Positions 1-5,891 of a stretch of 7,813 bases of DNA are shown piece after piece (positions within the stretch are counted from its first letter, which is position 1; each line of letters opens with the position of its first letter). The DNA is from Spirochaetes bacterium GWF1_49_6 (GTDB taxonomy: Bacteria > Spirochaetota > Brevinematia > Brevinematales > GWF1-51-8). The notes under the pieces were generated by a model that was given only the letters and a program-made list of their open reading frames with translations, was not told where the DNA came from and made no database searches. Both the position numbers and the translations under genes were made by a program. The DNA lies in assembly GCA_001829395.1 (NCBI GenBank), contig MIBD01000154.1:1-7813 (forward strand). Direction: 5' to 3'.

Positions 1-20
1 GGGATTCGTTCGTTCCACAT
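1..20 (-). CDS. 5' end of an unidentified minus-strand gene (partial)
   Basis: An ATG on the minus strand at 20-18 is preceded by a strong GGAGG Shine-Dalgarno sequence at 30-26, five bases upstream. A sigma-70-type promoter lies further upstream at 80-108. Only six full codons (M W N E R I) fall inside the window, so the product cannot be recognised. The call rests on start codon, ribosome binding site and promoter being in the right order and spacing. It lies downstream of glnA on the same strand, but the glnA terminator and its own promoter argue that it is transcribed separately. Confidence 0.55.
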
Positions 21-57
21 TCTATCCTCCAAATCTTTGTTTCCAAACATGCGGTAT

Positions 58-76
58 ACCCATAATTAAAATGGGT
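58..76 (-). repeat. Short inverted repeat at the predicted start site of the left-edge gene
   Basis: ACCCAT (58-63) and ATGGGT (71-76) form perfect six-base arms around a seven-base spacer. The repeat covers the predicted transcription start near 73. It could be an operator or a small 5' hairpin in the transcript. The short arms make chance occurrence possible. An adjoining 8-base palindrome GGTATACC lies at 53-60. Confidence 0.3.
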
Positions 77-79
77 TAT

Positions 80-108
80 ATTTTAGCATATCTTAATAAT
101 TCTATCAA
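80..108 (-). promoter_or_regulatory. Sigma-70-type promoter for the left-edge gene
   Basis: Reading the minus strand, TTGATA (108-103) is followed by exactly 17 bases and then TAAAAT (85-80). A TG dinucleotide sits one base before the -10, giving an extended -10 TGC-TAAAAT. Transcription would start near 73, leaving a leader of about 50 bases before the ATG at 20. The region is AT-rich, which raises the chance of random matches, but -35, spacer and -10 are all near ideal. Confidence 0.6.
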
Positions 109-163
109 TAAAATATATTCCATAGTGGCGAATAAGAGACTTTTTCCGTCATCCGTCAGAGAC

Positions 164-197
164 AAAAAGCAGGAGAAAGGATGAACCTTTCTCCTGC
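164..197 (-). terminator. Intrinsic terminator of glnA
   Basis: A perfect 12-bp stem (GCAGGAGAAAGG, 169-180, pairing with 186-197) encloses a five-base loop. On the minus strand it is followed immediately by five T residues (168-164). It begins 24 bases after the glnA stop codon. No T-run follows it on the plus strand, so it acts in the glnA direction only. It separates glnA from the left-edge gene. Confidence 0.93.
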
Positions 198-221
198 GTA
201 TTATGCGATTGTTCCGTTCGA

Positions 222-1640
222 TTACATATCGAAGTAAAGGAAGAACTCGTAGGGATGCGGTCTGGAATCGATCGCGCGAACTTCTTCCTTGATTTTATAT
301 TCAATCCATGTCTCTATAACATCCTTGGTGAACACATCGCCCTTGAGCAGGTATTGGTGATCGTTAGCGAGATTGTTCAATGCTTCCTCTAGAGAACCGG
401 GAAGGTTTCTTACCTTCGCCTGCTCTTCCGGCGGGAGGTCGTAGATGTTCTTATCGAGCGGCTCGCCCGGATCGATCTTATTCTGGATTCCGTCGAGACC
501 CGCCATCAGCATAGCGGAAAACGCCAAATACGGGTTAGCAGTCGCGTCAGGAGTACGGAACTCAATACGTTTCGCCTTCGGATTCTCCGAGTATACGGGG
601 ATACGAATGGCGGCGCTGCGGTTACGCGCGGAGTAAGCAAGCTTGATAGGCGCTTCGAAACCGGGTACGAGTCTCTTATAGGAGTTCATACTGGGGTTGG
701 TCAACGCGACCAACGAAGGAGCATGCTTCAGGATACCGCCGATATACCATAGACCTTCCTGGGTCAATCCGGCATACTTATCGCCCGCGAAGAGATTCTT
801 TCCGCCCTTCCAGATGGACTGGTGCACATGCATACCCGTACCGTTATCGCCGTATATCGGCTTAGGCATAAAGGTAACAGTCTTGCCGTTTTTAATGGCG
901 GTGTTCTTCAGGATGTATTTATACATTAACGTCCAGTCGGCCATCTTGACGATCTCACCGAAACGCATATCGATTTCCGCCTGTCCCGCAGTCGCGACTT
1001 CATGGTGGTGAGCTTCAATTTCGATACCGACTTTCTGGAGATAATCTACCATTTCGGAACGAAGATCCATCTGGCTGTCGGTCGGAGGAACTGGGAAATA
1101 TCCCTCTTTGTGACGGACTTTATAACCTAAGTTACCGCCCTCTTCAACACGCCCGGTATTCCATACCGCTTCGTCGGAATCTAAAAAGAAATATCCGCCG
1201 CTCGGGCCGTACCCGTAACGGATATCGTCGAAGACAAAGAATTCCAACTCAGGGCCGAAATAGGCCGTATCGCCGATACCGGTAGACTTCAAATACTCCG
1301 CGGATTTCTTAGCGATATGACGCGGGTCGCGGGTATATTTAGCCTTGGTTCCGGGTATCGCGATATCCGCAATCATTACTAAAGTGGGGTACTTGGCAAA
1401 CGGATCTATAAACGCAGACGAAGGATCGGGCATCAGGAGCATATCCGATTCGTTAATCGCCTGCCATCCGCGGATCGAAGAACCGTCGAAACCCAAGCCG
1501 TCCGTGAAAACACTCTCGTCCTGGAACTGTGATACGGGATATGTACAGTGCTGCCACAATCCCGGAAAATCCATAAAACGAATATCCACTTGGAATATTC
1601 CATCTTTTTTGATTTTCTCGATTACTGCCTTAGCATCCAT
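222..1640 (-). CDS. glnA: Glutamine synthetase, type I (GSI-beta-like)
   Basis: ATP-dependent condensation of glutamate and ammonia to glutamine; a cytoplasmic dodecamer in this family and the main entry of ammonia at low nitrogen. The protein has 472 residues, the length of GSI-beta rather than the shorter Firmicute GSI-alpha (about 444). Visible landmarks are the beta-grasp loop GFDGSS (50-55), metal and substrate residues in PELEFF (E131, E133), the HHHEVATAGQAEID stretch (E214, E222), GMHVHQS (H271), PGFEAP (E329) and IEFRTPDATANPY (R362). KNIYDLPPEE puts Tyr400 at the position adenylylated by GlnE in enteric bacteria; whether this organism has GlnE is unknown. The ATG at 1640 has GGAGG seven bases upstream. 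The gene follows a sigma-54 promoter, ends at an intrinsic terminator and appears monocistronic. All key residues look intact. Confidence 0.98.
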   Translation of the reverse strand: MDAKAVIEKIKKDGIFQVDIRFMDFPGLWQHCTYPVSQFQDESVFTDGLGFDGSSIRGWQAINESDMLLMPDPSSAFIDPFAKYPTLVMIADIAIPGTKAKYTRDPRHIAKKSAEYLKSTGIGDTAYFGPELEFFVFDDIRYGYGPSGGYFFLDSDEAVWNTGRVEEGGNLGYKVRHKEGYFPVPPTDSQMDLRSEMVDYLQKVGIEIEAHHHEVATAGQAEIDMRFGEIVKMADWTLMYKYILKNTAIKNGKTVTFMPKPIYGDNGTGMHVHQSIWKGGKNLFAGDKYAGLTQEGLWYIGGILKHAPSLVALTNPSMNSYKRLVPGFEAPIKLAYSARNRSAAIRIPVYSENPKAKRIEFRTPDATANPYLAFSAMLMAGLDGIQNKIDPGEPLDKNIYDLPPEEQAKVRNLPGSLEEALNNLANDHQYLLKGDVFTKDVIETWIEYKIKEEVRAIDSRPHPYEFFLYFDM

Positions 1641-1670
1641 TAATAAACCTCCAAACTTTTTATATTATTA

Positions 1671-1686
1671 TGCAATCTTCGTACCA
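1671..1686 (-). promoter_or_regulatory. Sigma-54 (-24/-12) promoter of glnA
   Basis: The minus strand from 1686 to 1671 reads TGGTACGAAGATTGCA. This matches the sigma-54 consensus TGGCACG-N4-TTGCA/T with one difference (T for C), and has the required ten bases between the invariant GG (1685-1684) and GC (1673-1672). Transcription would begin near 1660, giving a short leader of about 20 bases containing the GGAGG of glnA. The gene facing away from it encodes a sigma-54 activator, which independently supports the call. Confidence 0.85.
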
Positions 1687-1770
1687 AAATGTAAAGTATT
1701 CATAAAACAATATAACTCTATATATTATATAAATATATATCGTGTGATAAATGTCCGAGCGGTTTATTAT

Positions 1771-1799
1771 TTGATTATATTTTATTCATGCCTTATAAT
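1771..1799 (+). promoter_or_regulatory. Sigma-70-type promoter of the sigma-54 activator gene
   Basis: TTGATT (1771-1776), a 17-base spacer and a perfect TATAAT (1794-1799). Transcription would start near 1806, about 30 bases before the ATG at 1836. An open reading frame extends upstream to an ATG at 1788, but that codon lies inside the promoter spacer, which favours the start at 1836. The surrounding DNA is AT-rich, so some caution is due. Confidence 0.7.
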
Positions 1800-1811
1800 A
1801 CTGAGTATTAT
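1795..1811. promoter_or_regulatory. 17-bp palindrome overlapping the -10 box; candidate operator and upstream activating site
   Basis: ATAATACT-G-AGTATTAT is an 8-bp perfect inverted repeat around a single central base at 1803. It covers five of the six bases of the activator's -10 box and the predicted start site near 1806, the classic position for repression. Its centre is also about 143 bp upstream of the predicted glnA start (1660), a normal distance for an enhancer site of a sigma-54 activator. Binding by the adjacent activator is inference. Its AT-richness leaves some chance of coincidence. Confidence 0.5.
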
Positions 1812-1823
1812 TTAATCATTCCC

Positions 1824-1830
1824 GGGGGAA
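1824..1830 (+). promoter_or_regulatory. Ribosome binding site fixing the activator start at 1836
   Basis: GGGGGAA lies about six bases before the ATG at 1836 and differs from GGAGG by one base. The in-frame ATG at 1788 lies within the predicted promoter, upstream of the expected transcript start. Confidence 0.6.
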
Positions 1831-1835
1831 TCAAG

Positions 1836-3944
1836 ATGGAAAAGAGAGAGAAGGACATTCAAAAAGATGCGGTGTATATTCTAAATCTGGAAAACCAGAT
1901 TAAACGCCTGAAACTGATTCAGTATCTTCTCGATACGATGAATTCATCGAAAAATCCGAACGAACTATTAGAAAAACTCCTCGACCAGTGCATCGCCATG
2001 ACCGGTGCGTCTTCGGGCTCCATCATGCTGAAGGAACCCGATTCCGACGAGCTGAAAATCGTCTTTCACCGGAATCTCGACGAACGTATCCTGCAAAAAA
2101 CCATCATCATGGTCGGCGAGGGTGTGACGGGATTTGTAGTGCAGGAGGGTCTTCCGAAGCTCGTGAACGACGTCGATCTCGAACCGAAGTATATCCCGGT
2201 ACGCGACGATATCCAAGCCGAACTCGCCGTCCCCCTGAATATACAGGGTTCGATTCGCGGGGTGCTGAACGTCGATTCCAACCGGAAGAATGCATTCACC
2301 GAAAGCGACATCGATCTGATGCAGACCGCCGCGCATCAGGCCGCGCAAATTCTCAGCCGGAATATGATGACTAAAGAACTGGAGAATAAAATACAGCTCC
2401 AGCAGATCCTGATCGATATTTCCAACGAGGTGGAAAAAATATCCGAGCTTCGAGACGCGTTCGACCTCGTGATGAAGAAACTCACCGATAACCTGAAAAT
2501 TCACCGCGGCATGCTCGTCCTTTTCGATACCGAGGACATCAATCAGCTTTCGGTGGTCACCGCCTACAATCTTACCGAAGATGAAATGTCGCGCGGGGTG
2601 TATAAGGTCGGCGAGGGTGTAATCGGTAAGGTTGTCGCGACGCATACTCCTATCGCTATTCCCGATATTAATAGAGACAAGGATTTTCTCAACAGGATGC
2701 GCATCAAGCGTGAAAAAAATATCCCTATTTCATTTATCGCTATCCCCATCAATATCGACGGGATGACATCGGGCGTACTTGCGGTCGAGAAGGAATTCGA
2801 GAGCGCCAATACTTTAAGCGACGAGACAAATTTCATCTACCTGATCGGTAAATTTATCGCGAACAAGGTACGCGCTTTCCAGCGGCTTTCGGAGGAACGG
2901 CAGACCCTTCTGGATGAAAACCTCCAGTTAAAGAAGGAACTATATAAAAACTACGGGCTAAGTAATTTTATCGGTAAAAACATCAAGATGGTGGAAGTGT
3001 TCGATATGGTCAAGCTGGTAGCCGACAGCCAGTCCTCCATCCTAGTACGCGGCGAGAGCGGCACCGGTAAGGAACTGATCGCACGGGCGCTGCACTATAA
3101 CAGCTCCCGCCGCGAACAGCCGTTCATCAGCGTCAACTGCGCCGCGATACCCGAGCACCTTCTCGAATCCGAACTGTTCGGATATAAAAAGGGCGCGTTT
3201 ACCGGCGCGACTACCGACCGTAAGGGGAAATTTATACTGGCGAACAACGGCACTATTTTCCTCGACGAGATCGGCGATATGCCCCTGCCCCTCCAGGGAA
3301 AGCTCCTCCGCGTCATACAGGAACGCGAGGTCGAGCCTATCGGAAGCGAATCCAAAGTTAAGGTCGATATTCGTATCCTGTCCGCGACAAATAAAAACCT
3401 TCAACTGCTGATAAAAGAAGAAAAGTTCCGCGAAGATTTATTTTACCGCCTGAATGTAATTGAAATCGGCATTCCGCCCCTCCGCGACCGGAAGGACGAT
3501 ATTCCCCTGCTGGTCAGCCACTTTAGGTCTAAATACGCGAAAGTGAATAACCGGAAGATCGACGCTATTTCGCCGGAAGCACTGAGGGTATTGCAATCCT
3601 ACGGTTGGCCTGGTAATGTGCGCGAACTGGAGAATATTATCGAACGCGCCGTATTGTTATGCAAGACCGGGGTGATCGAGCCTGCGAACCTCCCCTCGTA
3701 TATCGCCGAAACCGAGCATTCGCAGGTCAGCGATATCAGTATCGGTAAATGGATAGACGGCTATATCAAGAATATCGCATATGAAGGAAAGGTTTTCTCG
3801 GAAATTGTGGGTTATATCGAAAAGGAGCTTCTATCGCGGGCGCTGCTTTTTAATAATAGAAACAAAGTGAAGACCGCGGATTTCCTCGGCATTAACAGGA
3901 ATACCCTGCGTTTCAAGATGAGAGACTACGGGATAAAACTCTAG
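1836..3944 (+). CDS. Sigma-54-dependent transcriptional activator, GAF-GAF-AAA+-HTH (FhlA/NifA-like)
   Basis: A 702-residue bacterial enhancer-binding protein that would use ATP hydrolysis to remodel sigma-54 RNA polymerase. A short N-terminal helix (about 8-35) is followed by GAF domain 1 (about 38-178, with GEGVTGFV and the typical AVPL...GVLNVDS end), GAF domain 2 (about 200-350, GEGVIGKV, SGVLAVEK), a probable coiled-coil linker (350-372) and the AAA+ module. That module has Walker A GESGTGKE (406-413), the sigma-54 contact loop GAFTGA (453-458), Walker B with D477/E478, FREDLFYRLN (531-540, arginine-finger region) and GWPGNVREL (590-598). A Fis-type helix-turn-helix lies at about 675-700. 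There is no receiver domain, so control is probably by a ligand on the GAF domains, as in FhlA (692 residues, two GAFs) and NifA. All catalytic motifs are intact. It is divergent from glnA, whose promoter is sigma-54 type, making glnA the likely target. The effector is not identifiable. Confidence 0.95.
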   Translation: MEKREKDIQKDAVYILNLENQIKRLKLIQYLLDTMNSSKNPNELLEKLLDQCIAMTGASSGSIMLKEPDSDELKIVFHRNLDERILQKTIIMVGEGVTGFVVQEGLPKLVNDVDLEPKYIPVRDDIQAELAVPLNIQGSIRGVLNVDSNRKNAFTESDIDLMQTAAHQAAQILSRNMMTKELENKIQLQQILIDISNEVEKISELRDAFDLVMKKLTDNLKIHRGMLVLFDTEDINQLSVVTAYNLTEDEMSRGVYKVGEGVIGKVVATHTPIAIPDINRDKDFLNRMRIKREKNIPISFIAIPINIDGMTSGVLAVEKEFESANTLSDETNFIYLIGKFIANKVRAFQRLSEERQTLLDENLQLKKELYKNYGLSNFIGKNIKMVEVFDMVKLVADSQSSILVRGESGTGKELIARALHYNSSRREQPFISVNCAAIPEHLLESELFGYKKGAFTGATTDRKGKFILANNGTIFLDEIGDMPLPLQGKLLRVIQEREVEPIGSESKVKVDIRILSATNKNLQLLIKEEKFREDLFYRLNVIEIGIPPLRDRKDDIPLLVSHFRSKYAKVNNRKIDAISPEALRVLQSYGWPGNVRELENIIERAVLLCKTGVIEPANLPSYIAETEHSQVSDISIGKWIDGYIKNIAYEGKVFSEIVGYIEKELLSRALLFNNRNKVKTADFLGINRNTLRFKMRDYGIKL

Positions 3945-4969
3945 CTTTTCCGTTCCTTGTGGGTTTTCTTCGCGCGTTTATCGGATAGCATCAGCTCATC
4001 CGCCTGCTGAATGAGCAGACTTATATCGCGGGAGTTTTTCTCATCGTTCATCGAAACCCCGCAGCTCGCGGCCAGGTTGTATTCCCTGTTCGCGGAACGG
4101 TTATGATATTCGAGGTTCTCGTTGAATCGCTTTTTGACCACATCGGGAGTGAATTTCGCGGACGGTATCATAAACACCGCGAATTCGTCCCCACCCATCC
4201 TCGCGACTACATCCATATTACGGAATGTTTTTATCAGGATCAGCGCCAGATCGCGGAGAGCGTTGTCCCCCTGGTTATGCCCCAACGTATCGTTGATCCA
4301 CTTCATATTATCGAGGTCGGTATAAAATACCATCGTCGGGATATCCGACTGCCGCGCCTGTGCGAGTTTATGCTCCGCGAGGATATCGAATCCCCGCCTA
4401 TTATAGAGACCGGTCAATTCGTCCCTCAGCACGAATTCGCTGAGCGCTTCTTCGACCTTATCCATCGTCGTAGTATCGCGGGTGATACATCCCATCATGT
4501 AGCCCTTCCCCGTCTGTATCGGGAATACCATCTCCTGCACAATACGCCGGCTTCCATCAGGACGCTTGATCTCGTACTGGATAGGCTGATTCTCGCCGGA
4601 TAACTTCCCCTCCTCCAGATTGATGAGAAGGGTGTCGCGTACCTTTTCACCCACAGTCGAGGTATAGTCCTCGCTGGGGGACAAACTCTCGTGAATATTC
4701 CAGTACTTTTTACCCAACGCATCGGGCGCGGAGATACCGGTGATATTTTCCTCGCCGGAATTCCACTCGATCACCACTCCTTCCTCGTCTACGATGACAA
4801 TACCGTCTATCGCGTTCTCGAAAAACGAGCGGAACTGCGCGCATTCTTCTATGCGCAATTGCATTTCTTTTTGTTTATTAATAGACAGGATATAAAAAAT
4901 AATGATCACTATCAGCGCTATTCCCAGCGCGATACTGAAACTAACAGCGAAAATCAAGCCGCCGCCCAT
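3941..4969 (-). CDS. Membrane-anchored PAS-GGDEF diguanylate cyclase
   Basis: Predicted to make cyclic di-GMP from two GTP at the inner face of the membrane. The 342-residue protein has one N-terminal transmembrane helix (about 4-30), a PAS sensor domain (about 45-165, FENAIDGIVIVDEEG to the GCITRDTT strand) and a GGDEF domain (about 180-335). The GGDEF domain starts at DELTGLYNRRGF (183-194). It keeps the metal-binding DLD (218-220), NDTLGH (226-231) and an intact GGDEF signature (259-263). An RxxD motif, RNMD (250-253), sits exactly five residues before GGDEF, as in the inhibitory I-site of PleD, so product inhibition is likely. The ATG at 4969 follows AAGGA by seven bases. It is the last gene of the accBC-asp23-amaP block, 29 nt after amaP, and its stop overlaps the stop of the convergent activator gene. 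The PAS ligand is unknown. Confidence 0.95.
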   Translation of the reverse strand: MGGGLIFAVSFSIALGIALIVIIIFYILSINKQKEMQLRIEECAQFRSFFENAIDGIVIVDEEGVVIEWNSGEENITGISAPDALGKKYWNIHESLSPSEDYTSTVGEKVRDTLLINLEEGKLSGENQPIQYEIKRPDGSRRIVQEMVFPIQTGKGYMMGCITRDTTTMDKVEEALSEFVLRDELTGLYNRRGFDILAEHKLAQARQSDIPTMVFYTDLDNMKWINDTLGHNQGDNALRDLALILIKTFRNMDVVARMGGDEFAVFMIPSAKFTPDVVKKRFNENLEYHNRSANREYNLAASCGVSMNDEKNSRDISLLIQQADELMLSDKRAKKTHKERKS

Positions 4970-4998
4970 TCGACATCCTTTTCGACTCCCGGAGGGGA

Positions 4999-5577
4999 TT
5001 ATTTATACGTAACCTTAGCCCCTTTCGACTCTGAGAGAATATCGGTGGTTTCGAGGTAGAGATTGAAGTACTTAATTTTCGCTATGCCGAAATTGAACTC
5101 TAAATCCTGTAAGACCCGCTGTTGTATCCGCTCGGAAAATCTTACAAAATCGTTCTTTTCATCGGCGTCGATCCAAAGATTTATCCCTACCATGCTATCT
5201 TTAAGAATATCGATCCGCGCTTCGCAATGATGCACGCCGCCTAATCCCGATACCGTATCCCGGATGAACATCTCAATCGCGCCCCGCCCGAGAAAGACGT
5301 TCCCCTTCTCGCCATGAACCGAAAGGTACTCAGGAGAAAGACGCGAGAATAACCGGAACGCGAGAATCACGACCGGGATACATACAAGAACTCCCGCCGC
5401 GATTCCGAGAAATTGGAATATGGGTATCCCCGTCTTTCCCGCGAACAGTTCTTCCAAATTGGTGCCGGGATAGTAGCTCATAAACACCCGGTACAGGAGT
5501 ATGCCTATCAGTACCGATATCCCGATGTAAAAGTAGAGGAATACTACGCTAAACTTTTGCAGCAGCTTCTTTTTCAT
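4999..5577 (-). CDS. amaP: AmaP-like alkaline shock response membrane anchor protein
   Basis: In staphylococci AmaP holds the cytoplasmic envelope-stress protein Asp23 at the membrane. This 192-residue protein has the expected layout: a basic N-terminus, two transmembrane helices (about 9-33 and 51-77) and a cytoplasmic domain (about 83-182). The cytoplasmic domain carries an Asp23-like pattern: a helix with IEMFIRDTVS, strands around HHCEARIDIL and GINLWIDA, then a helix and a final strand IKYFNLYLETTDIL. The ATG at 5577 follows AAGGA by eight bases and lies inside the preceding asp23 gene, overlapping it by 29 nt. This suggests translational coupling and a matched amount of anchor and partner. 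The sequence is divergent, and the family call rests on topology, fold pattern and the neighbouring asp23 gene. Confidence 0.75.
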   Translation of the reverse strand: MKKKLLQKFSVVFLYFYIGISVLIGILLYRVFMSYYPGTNLEELFAGKTGIPIFQFLGIAAGVLVCIPVVILAFRLFSRLSPEYLSVHGEKGNVFLGRGAIEMFIRDTVSGLGGVHHCEARIDILKDSMVGINLWIDADEKNDFVRFSERIQQRVLQDLEFNFGIAKIKYFNLYLETTDILSESKGAKVTYK

Positions 5578-5878
5578 CGAAGATATCCTTCACATTAATT
5601 TCGAGCGATTTTACGTTTACCCGTGTCAGTTTGAGAAGGTTATCGCGGATTTCCTGCGACGCCTTCTCGACCGTCTTAATCACGTCCGCGCCGTAACGCA
5701 CGTCCACATCTACCTCGATATCCACCGACGACGACCCTGCGTAGTCCATCTTCAGGGGCGAACTCACCAGTCTCATCGGCATCCGCCTCACATGGAGTCT
5801 CATGTCGGGATTGCGCGATATAGTATGCCGGACCATGCTTTCCAGTCCGTACTTATCGACATTGACGCGGTTTCTCAA
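5549..5878 (-). CDS. Asp23/Gls24 family (YqhY-like) protein, TTG start
   Basis: A small 109-residue cytoplasmic protein. Its C-terminal half fits the Asp23/Gls24 (DUF322) pattern: a beta strand (VDIEVDVDVRYGADV, about 52-66), a helix with VEKASQEIRDNLLKLT and the closing strand VNVKSLEINVKDI. The N-terminal half is short and lacks the usual glycine-rich 'IAGIAA...GV' helix; a VDKYGLESMVRHTI helix stands in its place. In Bacillus subtilis the homologue YqhY is encoded next to accBC and is linked to control of fatty acid synthesis. The same order here suggests the same role. The start is TTG at 5878, supported by AGGAG six bases upstream; the next in-frame ATG, at codon 15, would remove part of the first helix. 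The gene follows accC after 13 nt and overlaps amaP by 29 nt. Confidence 0.8.
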   Translation of the reverse strand: MRNRVNVDKYGLESMVRHTISRNPDMRLHVRRMPMRLVSSPLKMDYAGSSSVDIEVDVDVRYGADVIKTVEKASQEIRDNLLKLTRVNVKSLEINVKDIFDEKEAAAKV

Positions 5879-5884
5879 GCGGGT

Positions 5885-5889
5885 CTCCT
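5885..5889 (-). promoter_or_regulatory. Ribosome binding site fixing the TTG start of asp23
   Basis: AGGAG on the minus strand lies six bases before the TTG at 5878 and just after the accC stop codon. No ATG is available near this site, so TTG is the best start. Confidence 0.75.
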
Positions 5890-5891
5890 AT

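Noticed and set aside
1761..1769. GGTTTATTA occurring both here and (on the minus strand) just before the glnA start
   Set aside because: A nine-base AT-rich match, one copy of which is simply the glnA ribosome binding site region; no reason to think it is functional.
1345..1815. Plus-strand open frame running through the glnA start into the intergenic region
   Set aside because: It is antisense to glnA, and its tail is low-complexity translation of AT-rich promoter DNA.
1788..1835. Upstream ATG at 1788 as start of the activator (16 extra residues)
   Set aside because: It lies within the predicted sigma-70 promoter and lacks a ribosome binding site, while the ATG at 1836 has GGGGGAA at proper distance.
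1968..2645. 225-codon minus-strand open frame opposite the GAF region of the activator
   Set aside because: The plus-strand frame has the coherent GAF-GAF-AAA+ domain series. The antisense frame looks like no known protein and has no start signals.
4103..4603. 166-codon plus-strand open frame inside the cyclase gene
   Set aside because: It is antisense to a gene with clear PAS and GGDEF motifs, has no ribosome binding site and its translation shows no recognisable family. It is a shadow frame from codon bias.
4987..4995. CTCCCGGAG hairpin between amaP and the cyclase as a terminator
   Set aside because: A stem of only four base pairs with no following T-run; it does not look like a terminator.
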